Of a stretch of 64,000 nt of DNA, positions 8,245 through 16,040 are shown one piece after another. The DNA comes from Streptomyces sioyaensis (lineage in GTDB: Bacteria > Actinomycetota > Actinomycetes > Streptomycetales > Streptomycetaceae). A program made the position numbers and the translations under genes. Location of the stretch: positions 1-64,000 of the forward strand of contig NZ_SDIF01000020.1 in the NCBI RefSeq assembly GCF_004122735.1, given 5' to 3'. The notes beneath the pieces are model-generated. The model made no database searches and had not been told where the DNA came from. It worked only from the letters and a program-made list of their open reading frames with translations. Position 1 is the stretch's first letter; every line of letters starts with the position of its first letter.

Positions 8245-9195
8245 TCAGCCCTTGGGCAACAACCCCTTCGACTCAAGGTAGTTACGGGCCACATCCGCCG
8301 GCAGCCGCCGCCAGCTGTCCACCTCCTCGTTGAGGTACGCCAGATCGGCGGTGGTGAGGACCTTGCTGAGGCGGTTGAGCGCGGCGGCCACACGGGCGCT
8401 GCCCGCGCGGGAGCGGTTGACGACCGGGAGGACGTAGTCGGCGTTCTGCAGCTTCTTGTCGTCGGTGAGCAGCACCAGACCGAACTGGTCGAGAGTGGCA
8501 TCGGTGCTGGTGGTCAGCACCATCTGGTCCTGCCCGTTCTGGACGGCCTGCTTGGCGGGCGTGGTGCCCACGCCCTTCGGGTCGATGGCGGCGATGTTGA
8601 TCCCGTACTTCTTCTTCAGCCCCGGCGCACAGAACGGCCGCTGGACGCACTCGTCGCCCGCCGCAAGACGCACCGGCAGCTTGGACCGGCCCAGGTCACT
8701 GAGGGTCTTGAGGTGGTGCTTGCGGGCGTAGGCGGCGCTCACCGCGAAGGCGTTCTGGTCGACGGCCCGGCCGGCCGGGAGCGCGGTCAGACCGCGGGCG
8801 CCGGCGAGCCGACGCAGCACGGCCATCGTGGCGCCGAGGTCGGGCGAGGCGACCGGGGCCGCCGCGGATCCCTTGTTCTTGGCGTTGAGCCAGTCCGCGA
8901 AGGTCGCGGCGTACTCGGGGACGACATCGATCTGCCCGGCCTCCAGGGCGGGTTCGTACAGCTCACGGTTGCCGACGGTCACGACATGGGTACGGTAGCC
9001 GGCGTGGTTGAGCAGGGCCGCGTACATCTGCGCGAGCAGCTCGCTCTCGGTGAAGCCGGCCGAGCCGATGGCCAGGTCATGGCTGTCGCCGGGGGAGGCG
9101 GTGATCGCGGACCGGGTCTCCAGGGAGGGCCCGCTGGTACAGGCCGCGAGACCGAGCGCGGTGAGGACCGCGAGGGCCGTCGCGGCCGCCCTCAC
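8245..9195 (-). CDS. glycine betaine/choline ABC transporter substrate-binding lipoprotein (OpuCC/ProX type)
   Basis: This 316-aa protein begins with a lipoprotein signal (lipobox LAAC near residue 19), so it should be tethered outside the membrane. The mature part follows the OpuAC/ProX type-2 fold: IGSAGFTESELLAQMYAALL at the start, VVPEYAATFADW in the first lobe and KGLLPKG at the end. It captures quaternary-ammonium osmolytes for the two permeases. The GTG start overlaps the stop of the upstream permease in a GTGA arrangement, indicating translational coupling. The precise ligand is not determined by what is visible. Confidence 0.88.
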   Translation of the reverse strand: MRAAATALAVLTALGLAACTSGPSLETRSAITASPGDSHDLAIGSAGFTESELLAQMYAALLNHAGYRTHVVTVGNRELYEPALEAGQIDVVPEYAATFADWLNAKNKGSAAAPVASPDLGATMAVLRRLAGARGLTALPAGRAVDQNAFAVSAAYARKHHLKTLSDLGRSKLPVRLAAGDECVQRPFCAPGLKKKYGINIAAIDPKGVGTTPAKQAVQNGQDQMVLTTSTDATLDQFGLVLLTDDKKLQNADYVLPVVNRSRAGSARVAAALNRLSKVLTTADLAYLNEEVDSWRRLPADVARNYLESKGLLPKG

Positions 9196-9866
9196 CGGGC
9201 CCGCCCCCGCACCCACCCCGGCGCGCACCGCTGCACCAGCTCGAAGGCCGCCTCCATCAACAGGGCGAACACCGCGACCAGCACGGCACCGGCGACCACC
9301 TGCGGGGTGCTGGCCAGGTTGAACCCCGCGGTGATGATCCGGCCCAAGCCGCCGCCGCCGACCAGCGCGGCGAGCGTCGCCGTGGCCACCAGCTGGACCG
9401 CGGCGATCCGGATGCCGGTCAGGACGAGGGGAAAGGCGAGCGGCACCTCGACCCGGCGTACCAGCTGCAGGCCGGTCATCCCCATGCCCCGCGCGGCCCG
9501 CACCACGTTCTGGTCCACCTCCCGCATCCCGACGTACGCATTGGTGAGCAGCGGCGGAATGGCGAACAGCACCAGCGCGATGATCGTCGGCCATTGACCG
9601 TACCGTCCGATCGGGGTGAGCAGCAGCAGGACCAGGACGGCGAAGGTCGGCACCGCACGGCCGACGTTGGCCAGATTGACGGCCAGCGCGCCGCCGCGCC
9701 CGAGGTGACCGAGGGTCAGCGCGACCGGCAGCGCGATCAGGGCGCTGAGGACCAGGCAGGCGAAGGTGAGCACCAGGTGCTGTTCGAGGCGGTGCCAGAC
9801 GCCGTTCTCGCCGGACCAGTGGGAGGCGGTGGTCAGCCAGGTCCAGACCGCCGAGAGGGTGTTCAT
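9192..9866 (-). CDS. betaine-type ABC transporter permease, second subunit
   Basis: This 224-aa permease has about six hydrophobic helices and the inner-membrane EAA loop (AARGMGMTGLQLVRRVEVPLA) that contacts the ATPase. The start overlaps the preceding permease stop as ATGA, and its stop overlaps the binding-protein start as GTGA. The three genes therefore form one coupled operon. Length is usual for OpuCB/OpuCD permeases. Confidence 0.88.
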   Translation of the reverse strand: MNTLSAVWTWLTTASHWSGENGVWHRLEQHLVLTFACLVLSALIALPVALTLGHLGRGGALAVNLANVGRAVPTFAVLVLLLLTPIGRYGQWPTIIALVLFAIPPLLTNAYVGMREVDQNVVRAARGMGMTGLQLVRRVEVPLAFPLVLTGIRIAAVQLVATATLAALVGGGGLGRIITAGFNLASTPQVVAGAVLVAVFALLMEAAFELVQRCAPGWVRGRAR

Positions 9867-10612
9867 GTCCGCCGCCCGGGGGCCGCGGCCGGCTCTGCGC
9901 CTCGCGCGGTGGCCCGGGCCCGCACCCGCGTCCGCCGGCCCGCCCGGCGCCAGGGCGTGAGCAGCCGTTCCGCGCCGAGCAGCAGCAGATCGAGCACGAC
10001 CGCGATGAGCACACAGAGCACGGACGCGGTGAGCACCTGCGCCTTGAAGAAGGAATTCATGCCGGCGTAGATGAGGTTGCCCAGCCCGCCGTACCCGACG
10101 ATCGCGCCGACGGTGGTGAGCGCGACCGCGGAGACCGTGGCGATCCGCAGCCCGGCCATCGCGGCCGGCAGGGCCAGCGGCAGCTCCACAGTCAGCAGTT
10201 GGCGCATCGGCCCGTAGCCCATACCGCGGGCGGCTTCCTTGGCCTCGGCGGGGACGCCCTCCAGCCCCGCCAGGAGGTTCCGGACCAGCAGCGTCAGGGA
10301 GTACAGGGCGAGACCGACCACGACGAGGGTGGCGGACAGCCCGTAGACCGGCAGCAGCAGCGAGAACATCGCCAGCGACGGGATGGTGTAGATCACCGTG
10401 GTGAGGCCGAGCACCGGCCCGGCCGTCCAGCGCCGGCGGCGGGCCAGCAGCGCCAGCGGGACCGCGATCACCAGCCCGAGCGCCACCGAGACCACCGTCA
10501 GCTGGAGATGCTGGGCGACCGCGTCGAGCAGGATCTGCCGACGGGTACTCAGATAGTCGCCGCAGATCCAGTCGTTTCGGGCCAGGCAGTCGTCCGGAGG
10601 CGGTGCGGTCAC
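9863..10612 (-). CDS. betaine-type ABC transporter permease, first subunit
   Basis: This 249-aa protein starts at GTG 10612. An upstream ATG at 10750 would add 46 Arg-rich residues and would run through a candidate operator, so I prefer the shorter form. The N-terminus 'DDCLARNDWICGDYLSTRRQ' precedes six helices; the EAA loop reads EAARGMGYGPMRQL. It is the first gene of the operon permease-permease-binding protein, and the ATPase is encoded separately at 6927-8087. It probably forms a heterodimeric channel with the second permease. Confidence 0.85.
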   Translation of the reverse strand: MTAPPPDDCLARNDWICGDYLSTRRQILLDAVAQHLQLTVVSVALGLVIAVPLALLARRRRWTAGPVLGLTTVIYTIPSLAMFSLLLPVYGLSATLVVVGLALYSLTLLVRNLLAGLEGVPAEAKEAARGMGYGPMRQLLTVELPLALPAAMAGLRIATVSAVALTTVGAIVGYGGLGNLIYAGMNSFFKAQVLTASVLCVLIAVVLDLLLLGAERLLTPWRRAGRRTRVRARATARGAEPAAAPGRRT

Positions 10613-10742
10613 GGTACGAGTCCACCCCGGCGGGCGCGGAGTGTCGCGGCGGACGCGTCCGATCGGGGCGGCCGCGGACGACCGCCGCCGACCGGCGCGC
10701 GGCCCGCTCCCCTTGCCTCCTCGCCTCGCGTACACACCCCAC

Positions 10743-10761
10743 GTATACATCGCATGTGTAC
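10743..10761. promoter_or_regulatory. near-perfect 19-bp palindrome, candidate operator
   Basis: GTATACAT-CGC-ATGTGTAC has 8-bp arms with one mismatch. It lies between the divergent permease operon and the polysaccharide deacetylase. Further half-sites occur nearby (GTACAC near 10730, TGTGTATAG near 10767). A TATAGT just right of it could be the -10 box of the deacetylase. Such a dyad suits a GntR- or TetR-type repressor. Confidence 0.5.
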
Positions 10762-10910
10762 TGCCTGTGTATAGTCACCTCCGAGTCCCTTCGACCGCCG
10801 TGAGCGCGGGTCGGCGCGGCGCGGCCAGGCCCGTACGCGTCGGCTTCGCCCTGCCCGGAACGCAGGTCACGGGCCCGTAGGCGGCCGTCCGCACCCGAGG
10901 AGAGACCCGC

Positions 10911-11747
10911 ATGCCGAAGCAGATTTCCGCGGCCCGCCGCACATCCATAGCCGGGCTGCTGACGGCCACGTCCCTGGTCCTGGCCCTCAGCAGCTGCACC
11001 TCCTACGACGTCACGGCCCCGGCCGACGCCCGCGCCGACGCACCGGCGGCCGACGTGAAAGCGAAGGACGCCCGGCTCGCCGCGGCCGGGGACGCGAAGG
11101 ACAGCCGGAAGACCGCGAGCGCGCGCGGCGACGAGGTCGACTGCCGCAAGGCCAAGTGCGTCGCCCTCACCTTCGATGCCGGCCCCAGCGAGAACACCAA
11201 CCACCTGCTGGACATCCTCAAGCGGGAGAAGGTGCATGCGACGTTCTTCATGCTCGGCAAGAACCACATCGAAAAGCGCCCCGCCGAGGTGAAGCGGATC
11301 GACGCCGAGGGCCATGAGCTGGCCAACCACACCTGGTCGCACCAGATCCTCACCGACGTCAAGCCCGAAACGGCCTGGCGCGAGATCTCCCGCGTCCAGG
11401 ACGCGGTCCGCAAGATCACCGGCAAGTCGCCCAAGCTGATGCGTCCGCCGCAGGGCAGGACCGACAAGGACGTGTCCAAGATCAGCAAGGAACTCGGCGT
11501 GGCACAGGTCCTGTGGAGCGTGACCGCCAAGGACTACGAGACCAACGACTCGGCCCTGATCACCAAGCGGGTGCTGGAACAGACCGAGCGCGACGGCATC
11601 ATCCTGCTGCACGACATCTACCGCGGGACCGTGCCGGCCGTCCCCGGCATCCTCAAGGAACTGAAGAAGCGCGGCTACACGGTGGTCACGGTCTCCCAGC
11701 TGCTCTCCCCGGCGAAGCCGGAGCCGGGGATGGTCTACCGGCCGTAG
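10911..11747 (+). CDS. polysaccharide deacetylase (CE4/NodB) lipoprotein
   Basis: This 278-aa exported protein has a lipoprotein signal (lipobox LSSC, Cys29), a charged linker of about 50 residues and a NodB domain (about 83-265). It should remove acetyl groups from cell-wall or extracellular amino-sugar polymers. The metal histidines are present in NHTWSH (His140, His144) and the late motif is ILLHD. Motif 1 reads TFDAGP where the family norm is TFDDGP: the catalytic-base Asp89 is kept, but the second, metal-binding Asp is Ala90. Activity or metal affinity may be altered. Start ATG follows GAGGAGAG. Confidence 0.85.
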   Translation: MPKQISAARRTSIAGLLTATSLVLALSSCTSYDVTAPADARADAPAADVKAKDARLAAAGDAKDSRKTASARGDEVDCRKAKCVALTFDAGPSENTNHLLDILKREKVHATFFMLGKNHIEKRPAEVKRIDAEGHELANHTWSHQILTDVKPETAWREISRVQDAVRKITGKSPKLMRPPQGRTDKDVSKISKELGVAQVLWSVTAKDYETNDSALITKRVLEQTERDGIILLHDIYRGTVPAVPGILKELKKRGYTVVTVSQLLSPAKPEPGMVYRP

Positions 11748-12105
11748 TGCACGGCAGGGAGCGGGCGCCGCTGAGCCGGCCCCGCCGCCGCGTACCGCCG
11801 GCGTCGCGACGCCCTCCCCGCCGCGTACGGCCGGCACCGCTGAGCCGCCGCCGGTCACCGCGTCCCCCGCCCGGTCACCGGTGGCCACCCCGCCCCGGCA
11901 CCCTGTTGCGTACGCGCCATGCGGTCGCTCCCCGGTGTGCGACACGGGCAGTGCGCCCCGATGGGACGTGCGGGTACCCGCGGCAGGGGCGATCATGCGG
12001 CGGCGCCACCACACACCGCAGGGGCGCCGGATCACTCCGGCGCCCCTGCTCAGGTCCTGCGATGCGCGGGCGCTCAGCACACCCGCGGCTCAGCCCACCC
12101 GCGGC
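11748..12105. other. convergent intergenic region
   Basis: These 358 bases separate the deacetylase and the esterase. They contain short CCGGTCACCG repeats near 11850-11885 and the strong hairpin listed separately. I see no gene. Confidence 0.6.
12018..12049. terminator. bidirectional hairpin terminator
   Basis: A perfect 13-bp stem (12018-12030 with 12037-12049) and six-base loop ATCACT lie between the convergent deacetylase and esterase genes. There is no T-tract, as is usual in Streptomyces. Confidence 0.75.
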
Positions 12106-13407
12106 TCACCCCCGCGGGCGCTCCGCCTCCACCCGCCGGCGGCCCTTGTCGTCGGTCGGGGCCGGGGACTTGGACGGCCCGGTCTGCGGCCCCGCGGCAC
12201 CGCCCTTGCCCGCTCCCGGCTTGCGCGACGGGGCGACGGCCTGCGTGTCCTGCGGGAACGTCAGCTGCTGGCTCTGCCACTCCAGGGCCGGGACGACCTC
12301 GCGCCGCCAGGTCGTGAACTGGTGGCTGCCCTGCGGCAGGATGATCGAGTCGACCGTCATCGGCGACTTGGCCGCATGGATGAAGTTCATCGTGGCGCCG
12401 TAATCCGCCTCGCCCTTGCGGCTGCTGGCCACCAGCGCGGAGATCTGCGGGGCGGGCAGGTGCTTCATCCGCCACAGCAGATCGTGCTCGCGCTCGCGCT
12501 TGGCGCCCTCCGGCCCCGGGCCGAAGAGGCTGCCGGTGGTCAGGTCGTCCTTGATCGCGTAGTCACCCGAGAGCGAGACCGCCGAGGTGTAGACCTTCGG
12601 GTTGCGCATCGCCAGCTGGAGCGAGCAGGTGCCACCCGACGAGTACCCGAACGCGCCCCAGGCACTGGGGTCGTGGCCCACCCGGTAGGTCGACTTCATG
12701 GCGTCCGGCAGGTCCTTGGTGAAGAAGGTCTCGGCCTGCGGCCCGCCCGGCACGTCCACACACTCGGTGTCCCGCGGCGGCGCGATCGTCGGCCGGACCA
12801 TCACGATCACCGTCGGCTGCATCCGGCCCTGCGAGATCAGCCGGCCCGCGTTCTGCGGCACCTGGAGGTGCTGGGCGAGGTTCATGATTCCGCCGGGGTA
12901 GCCGCTGATGACGACCATGACGGGGAACCGCTGACGGCGGTACTGCTGCTGGAAGTACTGCGGCGGCAGATAGACGAAGCCGGGGTTGATGGCACGCGTG
13001 CGGCGGCCGATGATCCGTACGGACTCGACCTTGCCCACCTGGTTCGCCGGCCCCTTGGGCAGTCCGGACACGCGGTCGAGGCCCTGCGGGCCCGCGGGCT
13101 GGATCAGTCCGCCCTTCATGTTGCCGACCGAGGCGAACTGACCGCCGCCCTGGCTCACGGACACCGGGGCCTTGTCGTTGTTGCCCAGCAGCTCGTCCCA
13201 GTTGCCGTAGAACTCGAAGTTGGTGTTCACGGCGAGGGCGAGCGCGCACACGATCGACAGCTGGGTGACCGCGATGGCTCCCAATCTGCCCAGGACGGGG
13301 CCCACCCCGTGCCGTGACAACCGGGGCCAGAGCCACACCGTGGCGGCCACACTCGCCACCGCCAGCACGATCACCGTGTACTCGAGCGACTGACTGGTCA
13401 GCCCCAT
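12106..13407 (-). CDS. membrane-anchored esterase (esterase D / antigen-85-like fold)
   Basis: This 433-aa protein has two N-terminal helices (about 9-28 and 42-60) and then an extracytoplasmic alpha/beta-hydrolase domain of the PF00756 type (about 130-395). The nucleophile elbow is GYSSG with Ser256. A late histidine in LPQGSHQF fits the catalytic triad, and ISGYPGG near 168-173 fits the oxyanion region. The C-terminal tail is Pro/Lys-rich. It resembles actinobacterial surface esterases and mycolyltransferase relatives; Streptomyces makes no mycolic acids, so the substrate is unknown. ATG at 13407 follows GGGAGA; the longer frame to 13512 is not supported. Confidence 0.8.
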   Translation of the reverse strand: MGLTSQSLEYTVIVLAVASVAATVWLWPRLSRHGVGPVLGRLGAIAVTQLSIVCALALAVNTNFEFYGNWDELLGNNDKAPVSVSQGGGQFASVGNMKGGLIQPAGPQGLDRVSGLPKGPANQVGKVESVRIIGRRTRAINPGFVYLPPQYFQQQYRRQRFPVMVVISGYPGGIMNLAQHLQVPQNAGRLISQGRMQPTVIVMVRPTIAPPRDTECVDVPGGPQAETFFTKDLPDAMKSTYRVGHDPSAWGAFGYSSGGTCSLQLAMRNPKVYTSAVSLSGDYAIKDDLTTGSLFGPGPEGAKREREHDLLWRMKHLPAPQISALVASSRKGEADYGATMNFIHAAKSPMTVDSIILPQGSHQFTTWRREVVPALEWQSQQLTFPQDTQAVAPSRKPGAGKGGAAGPQTGPSKSPAPTDDKGRRRVEAERPRG

Positions 13408-14235
13408 GCGCCCACATCTCCCGTCACCCGCGAAAGGGTTCTTGCCTTCTTCCGGCCGCCTAAGGCACAACGTGCGGCTCAGGACAATGGTCACCGGAGA
13501 AGATGGGCACACCTGCGCATCGGATACGTGAACGACCTAGTTCTTACCTCGCTCTTGCCACATCGTTTCCGCGGCGTGATGTGCGACGAGGAACGACGGA
13601 GCCCGCGACGGCGGAGCGAGTGCGGCGCGCGCACGGTGCGGGGAGCACGAAGAGCCCAGGTCAGCGGGTGTTTCGCGGCCGTGGCACGGACGCGGAGGCC
13701 CGGACGACCGCGGACGGAGCGATCGCTTCCGGCCCCACAACTCCCGCCACTTCACACATGGCCGAATCAACTCCCCTTCCCCCTGCGGCCGTTCGCGACA
13801 CCTGCCCGTCCGATGTGGCGCCAAGGGGGAGGTAAGCCGCATGACACCCCATGTACGAACAGCTCGGGATCCGGTGGGCGATGCGCTCGGGATCCGGTTT
13901 GCGAACAGCTCGGGATGCGGGGCACTTCGAGGGGGACGCGGCGCCGTGATGAACGGCGGAGGAACAATTCCGGGAAGGCCGGGACGGCTCGTCAGGACTG
14001 CCGAGAGGCTCGTCCGGCCGGCCGGGCAACCTCGTACGCAGGACGAACGCGGCGACGGCGCGCTGGCCGAAACCAGTCGCCCCCGCAACACCCCCGGATG
14101 GCCCACCACACAAGGCGCGGGGTCCCACGACGAGGCCGGTCCCGGCCGCTACCCTTACGTATCCGTCCTGGTCAGGGACATGTCCGTGCTTCACGGACAA
14201 ACGCCGCACCCACCACACGCAAGAGAGGTTCGCCG
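13408..14235. other. 828-base intergenic region with triple direct repeat
   Basis: No convincing gene lies between the esterase and the VWA protein. Around 13857-13920 there are three copies of a GCTCGGGATCCGG-like unit (the third has GATGCGG), two preceded by GAACA. A strong ribosome-binding-like GGGGGAGGTAAG precedes an ATG at 13841, but the frame that follows is Arg/Gly/Pro-rich and runs into the VWA gene. It may be a regulatory region with repeated operators. Confidence 0.5.
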
Positions 14236-15801
14236 ATGGGCATTCGGAGTCTGCTGCGCAACGCTTTCGGTCGCTCCAAGGCGACCCGCGAAGAAACCGG
14301 CGCGGCCCCGAGCGGCGCCGACAAACGGGAGTCCGCGACCATTCCCGAGGCCCGCGAGGAGTCCACCCCGGCCCCTTCCACCCCGGCCCCGGAAGCCGAG
14401 GTCCCGGCCGCACGGACGGCCCCCGCGGAGTCCCCGGCCCCCGACCCGGCTCCGGCGACCCCGACGCTGCCGGCCCAGGGCACCCGGGCCGATGTGGCGG
14501 AGCGCGCGGCGGAGACGTCCGCGGCACGGGACGAGTCCGCCGTACGGGACGAGGCCGCCGTGCGGGACGAGGCCGAGGTGCGGGACGAGGCCGAGGCGCG
14601 GGACGAGTCTGCGGCGGAGTCCCTCACGGCGGCCGAGCCGGCTTCCGCCGAGCCGGTCGAAGCCGCCGACGCTTCCGCCGACTCCTCCTCCGACGCCGTC
14701 TCCGACCTCGTGAGCCAGGCCTTCGACAACCCGGCGCCGGCGGCTCCCGCCCAGCCGACCGCTGACACCGCAGCACCGACGGCGGAAGCAGAGGCCGCAG
14801 AGGCCACGGAGGCGACGACCGCGGAGGCAGCGGAGCCGGAGCCCGTGGCAGCGGCCGCCGAGCCCGAACCCGTCGCAGCGGCCGCCGTCCCGGAGCCCAC
14901 GAGCGCGCCCGAGACGAAGAGCGCCGCCGAGTCCGAGCCCGCGGCTGCCGCCGTCGCGGAGCCGGAGCCCGAGCCGGAGCCCGAGCCGGAGCCCGAGGCA
15001 ACGGCTGAAGCCGCGCCCGCTCCCGCGCCCGAGCCCGAGGCGAAGCCGGAACCCGAGGCAACGCCGGCCCCCGTGGCCGCCGCGGCGAGCGAGACGAAGG
15101 CCCCCGCCACGCCCCAGGCCCTCGACAGCCTCATCAAGTCCGCGGCCGCCGTCCTGGACAAGCACGGCCTCGCCACCCAGCGCGCCGTCGTCTACCTGGT
15201 CCTCGACCGCTCCGGCTCGATGCGCAACTACTACAAGGACGGCACCGTCCAGAACCTCGCCGAGCAGGCCCTCGGCCTCTCCGCCCGGCTCGACGACGCC
15301 GCCACCGTCCCCGTCGTCTTCTTCTCCACCGACATCGACGGCACCGCCGACCTCGACCTCACGCATTACGAGGGGCGCATCGCGGAGCTGCACGCCGGTC
15401 TCGGTCACATGGGCCGTACGAACTACCACTGGGCCATCAACGCCGTGGTCGACCACTACAAGAAGTCCGGCTCCACCGCGCCGGCGTTCGTCATCTTCCA
15501 GACGGACGGCGCCCCGACCTCCAAGCCGGCCGCCGAGAAGGCGCTCTGCGAGGCGGCCGGGCTCCCCATCTTCTGGCAGTTCCTCGGCTTCGGTGACCCG
15601 GACGCCAAGGGCTTCGACTTCCTCCGCAAGCTCGACGACCTGACCGTCCCGGAGCGGCGGGTCGTCGACAACGCCGGCTTCTTCCACGCCGGCCGCGACC
15701 CCCGCGGCCTCTCCCACGACGAGCTCTACCAGCAGCTCATGGTCGAGTTCCCCGAGTGGCTCGCCGAGGCCCGCGGCGCCGGCATCCTCAAGGACAGCTG
15801 A
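14236..15801 (+). CDS. VWA-domain protein with long Ala/Pro/Glu linker
   Basis: This 521-aa protein has a short basic N-terminus (MGIRSLLRNAFGRSK) and about 270 residues of acidic, Ala/Pro/Glu-rich low-complexity sequence. That stretch includes five RDE(A/S) repeats near residues 95-125 and an EPEPEP run. A von Willebrand A domain (about 305-500) carries the MIDAS motif DRSGSMR (Asp324) plus the later Thr/Asp in IFQTDGAP. The VWA part resembles the TerF/TerY group of tellurium-resistance-associated proteins, which bind a divalent cation and a protein partner. There is no signal peptide, so it is cytoplasmic. No ter genes are adjacent. ATG follows AGAGAGG. Confidence 0.8.
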   Translation: MGIRSLLRNAFGRSKATREETGAAPSGADKRESATIPEAREESTPAPSTPAPEAEVPAARTAPAESPAPDPAPATPTLPAQGTRADVAERAAETSAARDESAVRDEAAVRDEAEVRDEAEARDESAAESLTAAEPASAEPVEAADASADSSSDAVSDLVSQAFDNPAPAAPAQPTADTAAPTAEAEAAEATEATTAEAAEPEPVAAAAEPEPVAAAAVPEPTSAPETKSAAESEPAAAAVAEPEPEPEPEPEPEATAEAAPAPAPEPEAKPEPEATPAPVAAAASETKAPATPQALDSLIKSAAAVLDKHGLATQRAVVYLVLDRSGSMRNYYKDGTVQNLAEQALGLSARLDDAATVPVVFFSTDIDGTADLDLTHYEGRIAELHAGLGHMGRTNYHWAINAVVDHYKKSGSTAPAFVIFQTDGAPTSKPAAEKALCEAAGLPIFWQFLGFGDPDAKGFDFLRKLDDLTVPERRVVDNAGFFHAGRDPRGLSHDELYQQLMVEFPEWLAEARGAGILKDS

Positions 15802-15830
15802 CCTCCGCGCTCCGCTCACGACACCTCACC

Positions 15831-15865
15831 GGCCGCGGCCGGGCCCCACCGGCCCGGCCGCGGCC
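15831..15865 (+). terminator. 15-bp stem terminator after the VWA gene
   Basis: The stem 15831-15845 with 15851-15865 is perfect, 15 bp, with loop CCACC, starting 30 bases past the VWA stop codon. Confidence 0.8.
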
Positions 15866-16040
15866 GCTGTCATGAGCCCGCCGCCCGCGCCCTCCCCGGC
15901 TCCGCGGCCGCCCGCACGAGAGGCGAGCCCCCGCCCCGCTACCTACGCTGAATGGGTGACGAGCCCCGTGTGATCCGGTTGCTCCGGTGTGGGCGGCGAG
16001 GTGGTCGGGGTGGCCCTACAGCCGAGCGAGGCCGGTCGTG

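Noticed and set aside
13841..14713. Frame with strong GGGGGAGG box upstream of the VWA gene
   Set aside because: Sequence is low-complexity Arg/Gly/Pro and overlaps the VWA gene for nearly 500 bases in another frame.
14191..15819. 542-aa minus-strand open frame opposite the VWA gene
   Set aside because: It is the antisense shadow of the GC-rich Ala/Pro/Glu repeat; Gly/Arg/Leu-rich with no domain, and the plus-strand frame has a VWA domain.
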